Positions 8,301-16,202 of a stretch of DNA of 64,000 nt are shown here, piece by piece (the stretch's first letter is position 1; each line of letters starts with the position of its first letter). Under the pieces are notes generated by a model. That model had not been told where the DNA came from, did no database searches, and saw only the letters and a program-made list of their open reading frames with translations. Position numbers and translations under genes: made by a program. The stretch is taken from contig NZ_BILW01000011.1 in assembly GCF_004000765.1 (NCBI RefSeq), positions 62,001 through 126,000 of the forward strand, given 5' to 3'. The DNA is from Paenibacillus chondroitinus NBRC 15376 (lineage in GTDB: Bacteria; Bacillota; Bacilli; Paenibacillales; NBRC-103111).

Positions 8301-8428
8301 CCGCTGCAAACTATGGCAAAACAGAGTCAAGCCCAGATTGGAATTTGGTCAAGAATTTTGATTTAGTCAAAGACGGCATCATTGATATTAAGGATCTTGC
8401 GGTAATCGCTAGGGCTATGTTCGAATAA
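5387..8428 (+). CDS. Secreted modular GH43 protein: PA14, GH43, CBM, cohesin, FIVAR, dockerin
   Basis: 1013 residues from ATG 5387, chosen for TAGGAGA 5 nt upstream and the signal peptide that follows (MKKVIGILMAFILFACT... to AADP). Domains in order: PA14 (about 30-185, with DYTFHMVGDDGFRLWVNG); a helical spacer; a five-bladed GH43 catalytic domain (about 282-570, GQDP Asp near 290 as base and GEGP Glu near 452 as acid); a CBM6/35-like module starting YQAED (about 582-720); a cohesin-like module (about 741-870); a FIVAR-type helical repeat (about 874-945); and a C-terminal type I dockerin (GDVNGDGKVTVGD and DLVKDGIIDIKDL). It should cleave arabinose- or xylose-containing plant polysaccharide outside the cell. 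Having both a cohesin and a dockerin is unusual for one enzyme. Confidence 0.85.
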   Translation: MKKVIGILMAFILFACTINMPMNARAADPISDGHGLMGDFFKCVPNPDNRTDITVFKFDDLRGSRAIGNLNGDSFSSIFNQFSGTPDYNTARFTGTIVPAYTEDYTFHMVGDDGFRLWVNGQLIIDFWQQTWEKPQDSVPISLEAGKHYDIKVEYLQGWGGTWLKMEWESASQQRQIVPESALYLPADRTLVTKKSELSAEIQKLDYLADNFGDKVTASDRTNLQTAKQTAEELLNTIDGAQMDDRAKVEALIQGIENVSIARSAFMKEMGVTSSSIHNKFSNPLYQGQDPFVTYKDGYYYFVSSSNLDSENKVYVSKSRTLTDQGEKKLVFDSQGTQTRIFAPEIFFFDGKWYIYYCADLKAYDYKHMATVLQSVTDDPQGAYVDKGALYAGEHGVYKQANDFTVFENKGKLYAVWGTLGSGEPIGPAIAPMDNPYTISVDRSFLPGGGGEGPRVLQRDGKVFITMSEGDYQSDGYRLSYFMNTDGNFLNPSSWTRKNDVFVSTSDVSGPARASFVKSVDGTEDWMMYHSRVYQDTGRNWWRQVNIKKFGWNADGTPNFGTPVAPNEWQELPSGDLGQGDMYQAEDAVLLGDITKENSHLNFQGTGYIHLPKKSGAEANFVVNAAEAGDYIVGLRYAYGEQVNGESTSNPTVQLPARAKINVYVNGAHVKTIAPDKTAISWDEWFTGSERLALQAGKNVISYRIDESSIGNVNLDYVTMYKADVPNVTEPTEPTELTGTLTGVSQVAVGNNLDVNYGLAHVSTNASDAIFAQDLTFSYDADTFLFDSALALKTGLEVVSVNKDVPGKVRILLASLGTNHAVSTDGGLLKLTWKALKQSANASIRLSSLQIANSAGVESTLNAVTYNVKVTGTADLNKEALNTLIAQAQTTLQAAVEGSAPGQYPTGSKATLQAAINTAIAVAANAVTQAEIDQATSSLNQALQAFTSSVNTSPSGDVNGDGKVTVGDIAIAAANYGKTESSPDWNLVKNFDLVKDGIIDIKDLAVIARAMFE

Positions 8429-8439
8429 AGGTGAAGCAA

Positions 8440-8470
8440 GACCGTCAGGGGAGCCTGACGGTCTTTTTTT
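8440..8470 (+). terminator. Terminator of the GH43 gene
   Basis: GACCGTCAGG (8440-8449) pairs perfectly with CCTGACGGTC (8454-8463), followed by seven T residues. Confidence 0.95.
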
Positions 8471-8553
8471 GGTTTGACGAACTTTTTTATATCGATTCAA
8501 GTGTTGATCCTATGTTAAAATAAGGAAACAAGTCAAAAAGAGAGGAACAATGG

Positions 8554-9366
8554 ATGAAACGAATAGCTGAGGGAAGAACAGCCGAGATTTTCCAAGAACA
8601 TCATGAAAGCGTAATCAAGCTATACCGCAGCGGATTTCCAAAAGACGCAATTATCTATGAATATGAGATAACGAAACAAGTTGCATCGCTTGGTATTTCT
8701 GTACCGATGGTTCATGAGCTAGTTGAGATGGAGGGAAGAATCGGCATTAATTTTGAATACATTGAAGGCAAGCCGCTCCTTCAGAAAATGGCAGAGCATC
8801 CGCAAGAACTGGATGATTTTGCAGAAATACTAGCTGAGATGCATGTCACACTTCATCGTTGTGAAGTCCCTGCCGATGAGAGGGGCAAGCCTTTTCGTAA
8901 ACAAAAGGAAATGCTTGCGCATAACATTCATCAAGCTCCCCAGCTTTCAACGGATGAAAAGCATGCAATCCTTCAAATCCTTGAAGCCCTGCCAAACGGC
9001 AACCGTGTCTGTCATGGCGATTTTCATCCGGATAACGCGATGGTCGGGGAGAAGAGGTGGATCATTGATTGGATGACGGGCATGGTTGGCCATCCTGCCG
9101 GGGACATTGCCCGCACATTGATTTTGTTCCGTTACGGTACACTTCCAGAAGCTGCTCCGAGCCATGTGAAGGATCAACTTCAAGCCATGAGAGAGAGGAT
9201 GGGGCATGTGTATTTCAATTATTATCTTGCCCATTCCAATCTACAGATGGATGAGATCGATCAATGGATGTTGCCAGTTGCTGCAGCCAGATTAACTGAG
9301 TGGATTCCCGAAGAGGAGAAAGATCAGCTGAGGTCTGTGATCAGAGAACGTTTGAAGCTGAAATAA
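8554..9366 (+). CDS. Aminoglycoside phosphotransferase (APH)-like small-molecule kinase
   Basis: 270 residues. The APH/choline-kinase signature VCHGDFHPDNAMV (about 153-165) holds the catalytic Asp, and WIIDWMTG (about 169-176) holds the metal-binding Asp. The N-terminal lobe contains the expected EGRTAEIF and VIKLYR strand elements. Such enzymes phosphorylate hydroxyls of small molecules; many chromosomal members have no demonstrated role in antibiotic resistance, and the substrate cannot be told here. AGAGG is 8 nt before ATG 8554, while an ATG at 8550 is out of frame. The next gene starts 51 nt downstream on the same strand, so they may be co-transcribed. Confidence 0.75.
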   Translation: MKRIAEGRTAEIFQEHHESVIKLYRSGFPKDAIIYEYEITKQVASLGISVPMVHELVEMEGRIGINFEYIEGKPLLQKMAEHPQELDDFAEILAEMHVTLHRCEVPADERGKPFRKQKEMLAHNIHQAPQLSTDEKHAILQILEALPNGNRVCHGDFHPDNAMVGEKRWIIDWMTGMVGHPAGDIARTLILFRYGTLPEAAPSHVKDQLQAMRERMGHVYFNYYLAHSNLQMDEIDQWMLPVAAARLTEWIPEEEKDQLRSVIRERLKLK

Positions 9367-9417
9367 AAAGCAGTCCATCGGTGTTAATTTTAAATCGAAA
9401 ACGAGGTGCTGACTGTC

Positions 9418-10431
9418 ATGTGGAATCCGGATCACTATTTTAAAGATCTGTACGATCGTGTAACGCCATCCGAAAAATTTCAAGCGAGCTCACAAGAGGA
9501 ATGGCTTAACTGGAATGAACGGTTACGTTCGCGTTTTGTTGAGTTACTTGGTGGATTTCCACCGAAGATTCCCGAACTTGGACCCGAGCTTTTGGAGTCT
9601 GTGGATTGCGGCACGTATACGAGAGAAAGAATTCAAATTCAGACGTATCCTGACCTCTACATGCCTGTTTATGTACTTATTCCGAAAGAACGCAAAGAGC
9701 GAGCGGGAGCCATTATCGCCTGTCATGGCCACGGATATGGCAGCAAGGATATTGTAGGTCTAACGATAGATGGCGAGGAAAAAACAGGTGACAAGGGCTA
9801 TCAGAAAGATTTCGCCGTAGAACTTGTCAAGAAAGGCTATATCGTTGTTGCACCAGAACTTTTAGGCTTTGGTGATCGTAAGTTGAGCGCTGAGAAGCAG
9901 GATGCAAACTCTTGTCACAGTCTATCTACATCGCTTTTGGCGATGGGCCAAACGATGGCTGGTTATCGAGTGTTTGAAACTTTGCGCTGCGTAGATTATC
10001 TACTTACACGTGAAGATGTAGATGCCGCGAGGATTGGGTGCATGGGGATTTCCGGAGGCGGACTTGTCTGCTCATTTGCTGCGGCTATTGATCATCGCAT
10101 AACGGCAGCTGTCGTAAGCGGATATACGAACACTTTTCAAGCTAGCATACTATCCATTCATCACTGTATAGACAACTATGTGCCGGGTCTGTCACTAGCT
10201 GCTGAAATGCCGGATCTGATTGGCTTGATTGCCCCTAGACCTCTTCTCATTGAATCAGGGAAAGGCGATCCTATTTTTCCTGTACACGCGACCATGCAGG
10301 CCTATGAGCAGATTCGAAGCATTTATCAGATTTTAGAGGCAGAAGAAAAATTGGCTTTAGATCTTTTTGAGGGCACTCATGAGATTTCAGGGAAAGTGGC
10401 TTACGATTGGTTTCAACGAGTTTGGGCTTGA
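9418..10431 (+). CDS. Alpha/beta hydrolase of the acetyl xylan esterase / dienelactone hydrolase group
   Basis: 337 residues from ATG 9418, preceded by ACGAGG (spacing 11); the GTG at 9406 is in frame but overlaps that site. The nucleophile elbow GISGGG (Ser near 212), an Asp in ESGKGDPIFPV and a His in GTHEISG make a complete catalytic triad. CHGHGYGSKD forms the oxyanion region. No signal peptide is seen, so it probably works in the cytoplasm on imported acylated saccharides or related esters; its neighbourhood of sugar enzymes supports this but does not prove it. The length and lay-out fit the abhydrolase_7/AXE1-like families. Confidence 0.75.
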   Translation: MWNPDHYFKDLYDRVTPSEKFQASSQEEWLNWNERLRSRFVELLGGFPPKIPELGPELLESVDCGTYTRERIQIQTYPDLYMPVYVLIPKERKERAGAIIACHGHGYGSKDIVGLTIDGEEKTGDKGYQKDFAVELVKKGYIVVAPELLGFGDRKLSAEKQDANSCHSLSTSLLAMGQTMAGYRVFETLRCVDYLLTREDVDAARIGCMGISGGGLVCSFAAAIDHRITAAVVSGYTNTFQASILSIHHCIDNYVPGLSLAAEMPDLIGLIAPRPLLIESGKGDPIFPVHATMQAYEQIRSIYQILEAEEKLALDLFEGTHEISGKVAYDWFQRVWA

Positions 10432-10555
10432 GTTTTCCGGGAATCTGAAAGAGAAGATTAGCAACTTTTTCCACTCCATAGCGTCTTAAATAACATGGAA
10501 TTGTATGCGCTATCATTAGTTCTTTTTTCATTAAAATTGAACATAAGAAGGATGG

Positions 10556-11326
10556 ATGACTATGTATACCTTTGGTTGGTGCAGTGAGATTCAGCAGGCT
10601 GAGAAATTAAAGGATTTGGGTTTTGATTACATAGAATGTGCGCTAGTTTCTTTAAATTTGGAAAATGAAACGGAATATGCGGCAAGATTGCCGTTATTTA
10701 TGAATAGCCCGCTCCCAGTCAGCGCATTTAATATTTTTTTCCCTGGCGATTTAAAAGTTGTTGGGCCTGAGGTTGATGAGGAGCGTCTCCAGCGTTATAT
10801 ACATAAAGCAGCCAATGCGTTAAATCAAATCGGAGCCAAAACGGTCGTTCTGGGAAGCGGGAGATCACGTAATATTCCCGACGGATGGGAACAGAACCGC
10901 TCAGAGGAGCAGTTCACGCAGCTGTTGTCCCGTATCGGTGAAGAATTTGCCGGGACTGGCGTAACGTTGGTGATTGAACCTTTAAATAAAAAGGAGACGA
11001 ACCTCATAAACAGTGTCTCCGAAGCTGTTCGCTTCGCGAAACAAGTTAATCACCCGTCTGTTCGGGTTTTGGCAGATTTTTACCATATGGATGAAGAGAA
11101 AGAGTCGCTACAAACGCTTATCGACAACCAAGCTTGGCTGCAGCATATTCATTTAGCGGATACGGGTCGATTTTCACCAGGGACAGGTCAGTACCCCTAC
11201 GAGCAGTTCGTTTCAGCGCTGAAGGCTTCGGGCTATGAGGGGATGATTTCGGCGGAGTGTACAGTCCGAGATCCGGAAACAGATCAACGTAACAGTTTAG
11301 CTTTTATGAAACGAGTATTTGCTTAG
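10556..11326 (+). CDS. Sugar phosphate isomerase/epimerase-like TIM barrel protein
   Basis: 256 residues with the xylose-isomerase-like/AP endonuclease-2 fold: YIECALVSL on an early strand, VVLGSGRSRNIPDGW, VTLVIEPLNKKETN (metal-binding Glu), VLADFYHMDEE (Asp and His ligands), IHLADTGRFSPGTG and a final Glu in ISAECTV. These residues match the divalent-metal site of the family, whose members isomerise or epimerise keto sugars and inositols. AAGAAGGAT precedes ATG 10556; a second ATG at 10562 is possible. It follows the esterase-like gene by 124 nt with no clear terminator between. The exact substrate is unknown. Confidence 0.8.
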   Translation: MTMYTFGWCSEIQQAEKLKDLGFDYIECALVSLNLENETEYAARLPLFMNSPLPVSAFNIFFPGDLKVVGPEVDEERLQRYIHKAANALNQIGAKTVVLGSGRSRNIPDGWEQNRSEEQFTQLLSRIGEEFAGTGVTLVIEPLNKKETNLINSVSEAVRFAKQVNHPSVRVLADFYHMDEEKESLQTLIDNQAWLQHIHLADTGRFSPGTGQYPYEQFVSALKASGYEGMISAECTVRDPETDQRNSLAFMKRVFA

Positions 11327-11352
11327 TAATAAGCTGTAGTTATAGATAAACG

Positions 11353-11385
11353 ATAGCGTTCACTCTGTTATGAGGTGAACGCTAT
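11353..11385. terminator. Inverted repeat between convergent genes
   Basis: ATAGCGTTCAC (11353-11363) pairs perfectly with GTGAACGCTAT (11375-11385). Flanking T tracts are poor on both strands, and the right arm overlaps the stop codon of the minus-strand gene. Confidence 0.65.
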
Positions 11386-11573
11386 TGTTCCTTGTTGATT
11401 TGCGAAGCAGCTATCCATCTTTTGCCTATAAGCCATATCTTTAATCCGGTGCCCCAAAGAATCAGAGCGGAGCCAAAACCAACGACGAGCCACCAGGTAA
11501 TGACGGGATGCCCGCCAAGGGCTGCACGTTCAGGTACAAATAGAAGGGTAGCAATCGCAAGTAGGTGTCTCAT
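11382..11573 (-). CDS. Small two-helix membrane protein of unknown function
   Basis: 63 residues from the ATG at 11573, which sits 9 nt after AAGGAAG; a TTG at 11582 is too close to that site. Two hydrophobic segments are visible, LLAIATLLFVP near the start and WWLVVGFGSALILWGTGL in the middle, followed by a basic then polar tail (IGKRWIAASQINKEQ). I recognise no family. It is divergent from the LOR-like gene. The ribosome site and the terminator hairpin at its end support a real gene, but the small size leaves doubt. Confidence 0.5.
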   Translation of the reverse strand: MRHLLAIATLLFVPERAALGGHPVITWWLVVGFGSALILWGTGLKIWLIGKRWIAASQINKEQ

Positions 11574-11631
11574 ACGCGCCAACTTCCTTTCCGCATCATG
11601 TTAGTTGATTTTAACTGAAGGAGGAGAGAAA

Positions 11632-12129
11632 ATGAATTTATTTTTTCGTGATAATTTTTTTAATGCAGGTTTTACGGAGATTTTGGACAGCGAGGAAAAA
11701 AACATGGGGCATCTGGATTTAAAGAGTTCCTTTGGTTCGGCCATCGATGTATATGGCGTCAATGATCGACTTCTTTACAAAGGAGGATTTCCGTTCTTGT
11801 CAGGAAAATGGGAGGTTTCGCATCCGGGTGGGAGCTTGGCCGGTGTTCTGCGAAGCCGTTTTGCGATGTTTTCCAAAAAGTTTACGTATGAAACGCAAGG
11901 GAGAGGCAGTTATGACATCACCTCCCCGGCATTTTCAAAAGAATATGAAATATCCGATTCCTCAGGCGTGCTTGTCGCTCATTTTGAGAAAATAAACGGA
12001 TGGTTTTCTTCAGGAGCATTTACACTGCGAAACCAATCTGCAGAATTGGATAGTTACGAACTTGTGGCTGTCATTATGGGCATGCATGCGATTCAAAAAA
12101 GGCAGGACGCCAGCCATGCTTCCCATTAA
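11632..12129 (+). CDS. Hypothetical protein with tubby/LURP-one-like appearance
   Basis: 165 residues from ATG 11632, chosen for GGAGGAGAG just upstream. Short beta-strand-rich segments such as DVYGVNDRLLYKGGFPFLSG, FTYETQGRGSYDI and YEISDSSGVLVAHFEKI resemble the repeated strands of LURP-one/tubby C-terminal proteins (compare YxjI of Bacillus), which are thought to bind membranes or lipids. This assignment is by pattern only. There is no signal peptide or membrane helix. Its stop codon overlaps the convergent gene at 12126 by 4 nt, so no terminator separates the pair. Confidence 0.65.
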   Translation: MNLFFRDNFFNAGFTEILDSEEKNMGHLDLKSSFGSAIDVYGVNDRLLYKGGFPFLSGKWEVSHPGGSLAGVLRSRFAMFSKKFTYETQGRGSYDITSPAFSKEYEISDSSGVLVAHFEKINGWFSSGAFTLRNQSAELDSYELVAVIMGMHAIQKRQDASHASH

Positions 12130-12596
12130 GGAGCGGCCAATCTTTCTATTTTAATAAAGTGTATCTGCAAAGATCCGAAAAATACTCTTCCTTGATTGTA
12201 TTGAAGTTCACATATGTACCCATAAGTTCGAGAGATCGATTGCAGTTCTTTGAAACCTGGGAGCCTTTTAACTAAAGTTGTAATTTGTTGAATGACGTGA
12301 TTTGGCAGGTGCGTGAACATCCTTGTATGGATGCCGTCGACGACGGATATAAAACTGGGAAATGTGGTTTTGTTGAAGTGCGAAAGTTTCGCGCTATCCT
12401 GGGCAATTTCCAATATTTCTTTGTTCAAGCGATTTAAATTAATGGTGATGTTCTTGTAAAAATAAATGCCAAAACCGATTCTGTTCGTTATAGGGTTGAT
12501 GCGTTTTTTCCACTTTAACACCGTTGCTTCGAGATAAGTCTCCAGCTGATCAGCAAATGACCGCTTATGAAATAGGGATTTGATAAATTTCCTCAT
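12126..12596 (-). CDS. Conserved-looking hypothetical protein
   Basis: 156 residues, basic, no signal peptide. AAGGAG lies 7 nt before ATG 12596, a good ribosome site. The sequence MRKFIKSLFHKRSFADQLE begins an amphipathic, positively charged N-terminus that could lie on a membrane, and the rest is mixed helix and strand. I do not recognise a family. It lies 66 nt downstream of the triterpene cyclase on the same strand without a terminator, so both may be on one transcript. Confidence 0.6.
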   Translation of the reverse strand: MRKFIKSLFHKRSFADQLETYLEATVLKWKKRINPITNRIGFGIYFYKNITINLNRLNKEILEIAQDSAKLSHFNKTTFPSFISVVDGIHTRMFTHLPNHVIQQITTLVKRLPGFKELQSISRTYGYICELQYNQGRVFFGSLQIHFIKIERLAAP

Positions 12597-12662
12597 GATT
12601 ATTCTCCTTCGTATAGCAAAGTTGCCTTGGATTTGACGTAAGCGTCGCGTGTATTGTTCATT

Positions 12663-14546
12663 TTACAAATGCTCAAATTTCTTCTTGTAGTTACTCAAGG
12701 TGAATAGGGGCCAAATATATCGATAACTGTGATAGTTGGAATAAAAGGTGCCGGGCAGTCCTGCTCCGGTTGGATACCGCGTCGTCCAGTCATCCTTGTG
12801 CAGCAGCAGGAGCAATTGCTGCATCCCCTTGCGGATGGCAGGCAGAGGTTCATCGCATACCGCGATAAGCGCATCAAGCGCCCAAGCGGTTTGGGAAGGC
12901 GTGCTGGCGCCGAGCGGTATGTAGTGTTTGGAGCTATCGCTGCTGCAGGATTCGCCCCAGCCGCCGTCTTCGTTTTGGATGCTTAGCAGCCAATCGACGG
13001 CTTTTCGCACTGCAGGGTGATAGGGTTTCGTTCGAACAGCCATCAGCCCTGTCAAAGCAGCCCATGTGCCATAGATGTAGCAAACTCCCCAACGGCCGTA
13101 CCACGAACCATCTGCCTCTTGATTCGAGAACAACCAATCCGCACCTCTTTGCACAAAGGTTTGACGGATGTCCAGACCTGCTGTTGCGCCTAGGAATTCC
13201 AATGTTCTTCCGGTAAGATCCGCCGTAGACGGATCAATTGCAGCAGCGGAAGCGCCGTCGACCGGGACAAGCGTCAGCAGCTTGTTGGTAACCCCTCTTT
13301 CGAAAGCGGGCCAGCCGCCATCTTTATTCTGCATGGACAGAACCCAGTTCAACCCGCGGTTCCATACGTCTTGGTATTCAGGATTCTGCTGCACGGTTGC
13401 ATGTATGGCCCGCAGAGCTGCTGTGGTATCATCCACGTCGGGGTTAATCGTATTCGATTCGGAGAAACCCCAACCGCCGGCTACTGGATGAGCGACATGA
13501 AATCTCCAATCTCCTAGTTTGGATTGCTGCAAACCGTGCAAATAATGGACTGCTTTTGCGATCGAAGGATGATCGGGTGAAGTTCCCGCTTGCTGCAGCG
13601 CCGCGGCAAGCAGGGCTGTATCCCAGACTGTCGACGGTGAGTTTTGGAGATGTACCTTTCCGTTTATGTTCCACAGCATCGAGTAGAGTCCGTTCAGCGC
13701 CGCGGTAATCGTAGGGTGATTCTTGTCATAGCCCAGCGCTAACAAGGACAAGATCATCAGCAGCGTACACGTCGCGTAGCTGTATAGCGTTCCATCTGCT
13801 TCAATACGTTCAAGCATATAGGTTTTAGCATATCGAATAGCTCGTTTATGCAGCTGTTGGGGAAGACTGGTTAGCTGCTTAATACCGGTATGCACTTCAT
13901 TCAGCAGCTCCTGGAATCCTCGGGGTGACTCTTGCTCTTTGCGAACGGGCAGAGTCAGGTCTGATAAGTCCGGAGTGGCCGCGTTTTTTCTGACAAATTT
14001 GAGGTCGGCCATGATCAAGACCGGTGCAAAGTGAACGCGGGCAAAGCCGGAGAAGTCAAAAAAGTTGACGGGAGAGGTCAACGGCAGCAACAGAAATTCC
14101 AGCGGAATCATGATCGAGGATGGCCATGGATATTGTCCTGCGGTTGCCAGGAATACCTTCGTAAGAAAGGTTTTCACTTGCTTAATTCCGCCTTTGGAAG
14201 TGATGAACCGTGCAGCTTTCATCATCGGTTCGTCTGTTTTTTGGCTATAGCCCGAATACAAAAGCGCAAAATAGGCATTTACGGTCGTATCCAAATGGCC
14301 ATCCGCTTCATCCTGATAGACTTTCCATGCGCCATTGGGTTCTTGTTCGGCAGCGATGCGATCATGCAATTGTTTGATGAGCGCTTCTTGAGGAACTTCC
14401 AGTGTCCGAAGGACGATAATCATGTAAGCGTCGGTTAACAGACTATTTTCAAAGCAAAATCGCCAAGAACCGTCTTGATGCTGCCATTGTTCGAGGCTGG
14501 CCCTCATGCGGCGAATTTCCTCATTCACTTCATTCCGTACAGGCAT
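12663..14546 (-). CDS. Squalene-hopene / tetraprenyl-beta-curcumene (sporulenol) cyclase
   Basis: 627 residues, the usual length for class II triterpene cyclases. The catalytic DxDD motif appears as DVDD (about residue 370), and several QW-type repeats are visible (QDGSW near 25, KDGGW, EADGSWYGRWG, EDGGWGES). The enzyme protonates and cyclises a linear C30 or C35 isoprenoid at the membrane. In Bacillus subtilis the relative SqhC makes spore-associated sporulenes, while other relatives make hopanoids; the sequence alone does not decide. GCAGGAGG precedes ATG 14546. The spore genes elsewhere in the window make a sporulene role plausible. Confidence 0.85.
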   Translation of the reverse strand: MPVRNEVNEEIRRMRASLEQWQHQDGSWRFCFENSLLTDAYMIIVLRTLEVPQEALIKQLHDRIAAEQEPNGAWKVYQDEADGHLDTTVNAYFALLYSGYSQKTDEPMMKAARFITSKGGIKQVKTFLTKVFLATAGQYPWPSSIMIPLEFLLLPLTSPVNFFDFSGFARVHFAPVLIMADLKFVRKNAATPDLSDLTLPVRKEQESPRGFQELLNEVHTGIKQLTSLPQQLHKRAIRYAKTYMLERIEADGTLYSYATCTLLMILSLLALGYDKNHPTITAALNGLYSMLWNINGKVHLQNSPSTVWDTALLAAALQQAGTSPDHPSIAKAVHYLHGLQQSKLGDWRFHVAHPVAGGWGFSESNTINPDVDDTTAALRAIHATVQQNPEYQDVWNRGLNWVLSMQNKDGGWPAFERGVTNKLLTLVPVDGASAAAIDPSTADLTGRTLEFLGATAGLDIRQTFVQRGADWLFSNQEADGSWYGRWGVCYIYGTWAALTGLMAVRTKPYHPAVRKAVDWLLSIQNEDGGWGESCSSDSSKHYIPLGASTPSQTAWALDALIAVCDEPLPAIRKGMQQLLLLLHKDDWTTRYPTGAGLPGTFYSNYHSYRYIWPLFTLSNYKKKFEHL

Positions 14547-14675
14547 ATGCAGTCCTCCTGCCGCTTCGAGTCAAGATTAGATGGATCTTTACATGATATG
14601 AACAACACATCATTTTAATCTAAAAAATCCAATACGCATCTATGGCGGTATCGCTACCTCGGTGATCGTAAAACA

Positions 14676-14706
14676 AGAAAAAACGCCAGTTTTCACTGAC
14701 GTTTTA
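14676..14706 (-). terminator. Terminator of the pspC gene
   Basis: On the minus strand AAAACGTCAGT, loop GAAA, ACTGGCGTTTTTT forms a hairpin with one mismatch and a T tract. It closes pspC before the cyclase gene. Confidence 0.85.
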
Positions 14707-14719
14707 CTTCTCTAGCCCA

Positions 14720-14941
14720 TTAACTTTGATACGGAGGTGTAAAATCGTAATGATTTTGCGGCGCTTTAGGGACAAGCAGGCAGCCGATCATATAGATTAG
14801 GACTACGGTACCGAAGCTGCACAAAGCGGCGATGATGACCAACAAGCGAATCATCGTTGCATTTATACCTAGCCATTCTGCTAGTCCTCCGCAAAGGCCT
14901 GTTAATTTGCTGTCTGTTCTAGAACGGAATAATTTGTTCAT
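14720..14941 (-). CDS. PspC domain protein
   Basis: 73 residues from the ATG at 14941, which has GAGAGGAG 7 nt upstream; a start at 14959 would lie before that site. KLFRSRTDSKLTGLCGGLAEWLG is the PspC signature, followed by a membrane helix (LLVIIAALCSFGTVVLIYMIGCLLVP). Family members act in envelope stress sensing or membrane protection. It is a single-gene transcript with its own terminator. Its length and form are typical of Firmicute PspC proteins. Confidence 0.9.
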   Translation of the reverse strand: MNKLFRSRTDSKLTGLCGGLAEWLGINATMIRLLVIIAALCSFGTVVLIYMIGCLLVPKAPQNHYDFTPPYQS

Positions 14942-15089
14942 GGTATGGCTCCTCTCCATTTTGCGATCTATGGCATGTCATTGTTTCGTTTTCATGTCTT
15001 TATTGTAGCTCTTGCAAGGTACTGCGAAAACGGACCTATGACGGTTATTGAAGCCGGACTTGAGGCGGGGAAGAGCCACTACAAAAGCC

Positions 15090-15127
15090 AAGAACCCCGC
15101 AATTAAGTTCGTAATCGCGGGGTTCTT
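15090..15127. terminator. Bidirectional terminator downstream of the tetR gene
   Basis: AAGAACCCCGC (15090-15100) pairs perfectly with GCGGGGTTCTT (15117-15127); TTTTA follows on the plus strand and TTGGCTTTTG on the minus strand. It serves the minus-strand tetR gene. Confidence 0.9.
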
Positions 15128-15147
15128 TTATGGATAGGCTGTGCATC

Positions 15148-16032
15148 TTAAGATAGGAGGTAGTTAAGCTGGCGAAGATGGGGCTGTAGTTCCGGAACGA
15201 CATCAAGATAAGAGGTAAACACTTTGATGAGTGTTGAATTGGGAGTTTGGCGGACGCATTCCTCTTGTAGCATGACCGCAACCTTGCGAAGCTCCTCGCG
15301 CACATCATCCGGCTTTGACAGCTCGCCGATCTTGAAAGTCATTAGCGAAATCAACTGCTCAATCGTCGTCTGACGGGCGGGAGAATCACTCGGATTCAAA
15401 TAGTTGAAATGTGTGTTGCTTTCATCAATGATGGGCTTCGGTGCTGTCCGAATGAAGTCGTCGATTAAGGCATCCAAGCGATCGACGATGAACGCAGCTA
15501 ACTCGGACATTGGTAAGGCAATCACTTTCTGCTGAACATAAGCTAAGTATTCAATATGAATGCCGCGGAAAATGGCAACAATATCCCATATGTAGGGCTC
15601 AATCTGATTGCCGTATGTCTCGATTAGCAGTTCGCGGCGCCAGGTGTGCAGCGCGTTTTTCTTCCGTTTCCATGCCGCGATGAATTGTTCATTGGTTGTA
15701 ATGGGCAGTTCCCTGAAGTCAATCATGAACAGGTGATTCTCAACCGTATATTGCAACTGGAATTCGATTTTTCGCCGCAGCTTTTCTTTGGGAGTCAGGC
15801 TCAGCCTTTCAGCGCCACGATCAAGTGCTGCTGCTTGATCTAGCAATGTCTGGTGACATGCGACGAAAGCGGCAGTAAACAGCTCTTCTTTGGTCGCAAA
15901 AAATTTATAGATGCTGGCTTTGGCCATACCGCAAGCCTCGGCGATATCCTGCATGGATGCGGCGCTGTAACCTTTCGATCGGAACAGCTCGATGGCTGTA
16001 TTCAAAATTTTATCTTTTTTCGTGTCTACCAT
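15148..16032 (-). CDS. TetR family transcriptional regulator
   Basis: 294 residues from the ATG at 16032, which follows GGAGGG by 6 nt; the frame is open 19 codons further but without a ribosome site. An N-terminal TetR helix-turn-helix is clear (ILNTAIELFRSKGYSAASMQ, then ACGMAKASIYKFF). The C-terminal ligand domain, about 230 residues, is longer than usual. It is divergent from an MBL hydrolase and AbrB-like membrane protein pair, and the shared 170-bp gap holds three perfect palindromes, one enclosing the -10 box of the divergent promoter. It is therefore very probably the repressor of that pair and of itself. The inducer is unknown. Confidence 0.9.
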   Translation of the reverse strand: MVDTKKDKILNTAIELFRSKGYSAASMQDIAEACGMAKASIYKFFATKEELFTAAFVACHQTLLDQAAALDRGAERLSLTPKEKLRRKIEFQLQYTVENHLFMIDFRELPITTNEQFIAAWKRKKNALHTWRRELLIETYGNQIEPYIWDIVAIFRGIHIEYLAYVQQKVIALPMSELAAFIVDRLDALIDDFIRTAPKPIIDESNTHFNYLNPSDSPARQTTIEQLISLMTFKIGELSKPDDVREELRKVAVMLQEECVRQTPNSTLIKVFTSYLDVVPELQPHLRQLNYLLS

Positions 16033-16052
16033 CGCGATCCCTCCATCCCTAT

Positions 16053-16123
16053 CTTGACATGAGTCAAGGGGAACGTCAATGTTTCTCATTGACGATAAAA
16101 CTATCGAGTTCTATAATGAACTC
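16053..16123. promoter_or_regulatory. Divergent promoter with three palindromic operators
   Basis: A near-consensus plus-strand promoter is seen: TTGACG (16089-16094), 17 bases, TATAAT (16112-16117). Three perfect dyads cover the region: CTTGAC-N4-GTCAAG (16053-16068), CGTCAATG-N5-CATTGACG (16074-16094, overlapping the -35), and GAGTTC-TATAAT-GAACTC (16106-16123, enclosing the -10). A TetR dimer bound at the last two would block transcription. Confidence 0.85.
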
Positions 16124-16144
16124 ATTGGTTTTATACTTGAATAA

Positions 16145-16202
16145 AAGGAGGTGGCCGATATCTTGCCCTAAGCTGGATAGAGGTTAAGGTATCGGTAATC
16201 AC
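16145..16202 (+). promoter_or_regulatory. Ribosome binding site separated from its start codon by a hairpin
   Basis: The strong site AAGGAGGT (16145-16152) lies 50 nt before ATG 16203. The intervening RNA folds: CCGATATCTT (16155-16164) pairs with AAGGTATCGG (16186-16195), 10 bp with one G-U. When folded, only 9 unpaired bases (GG plus TAATCAC) remain between the site and the ATG, a normal spacing. Confidence 0.6.
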
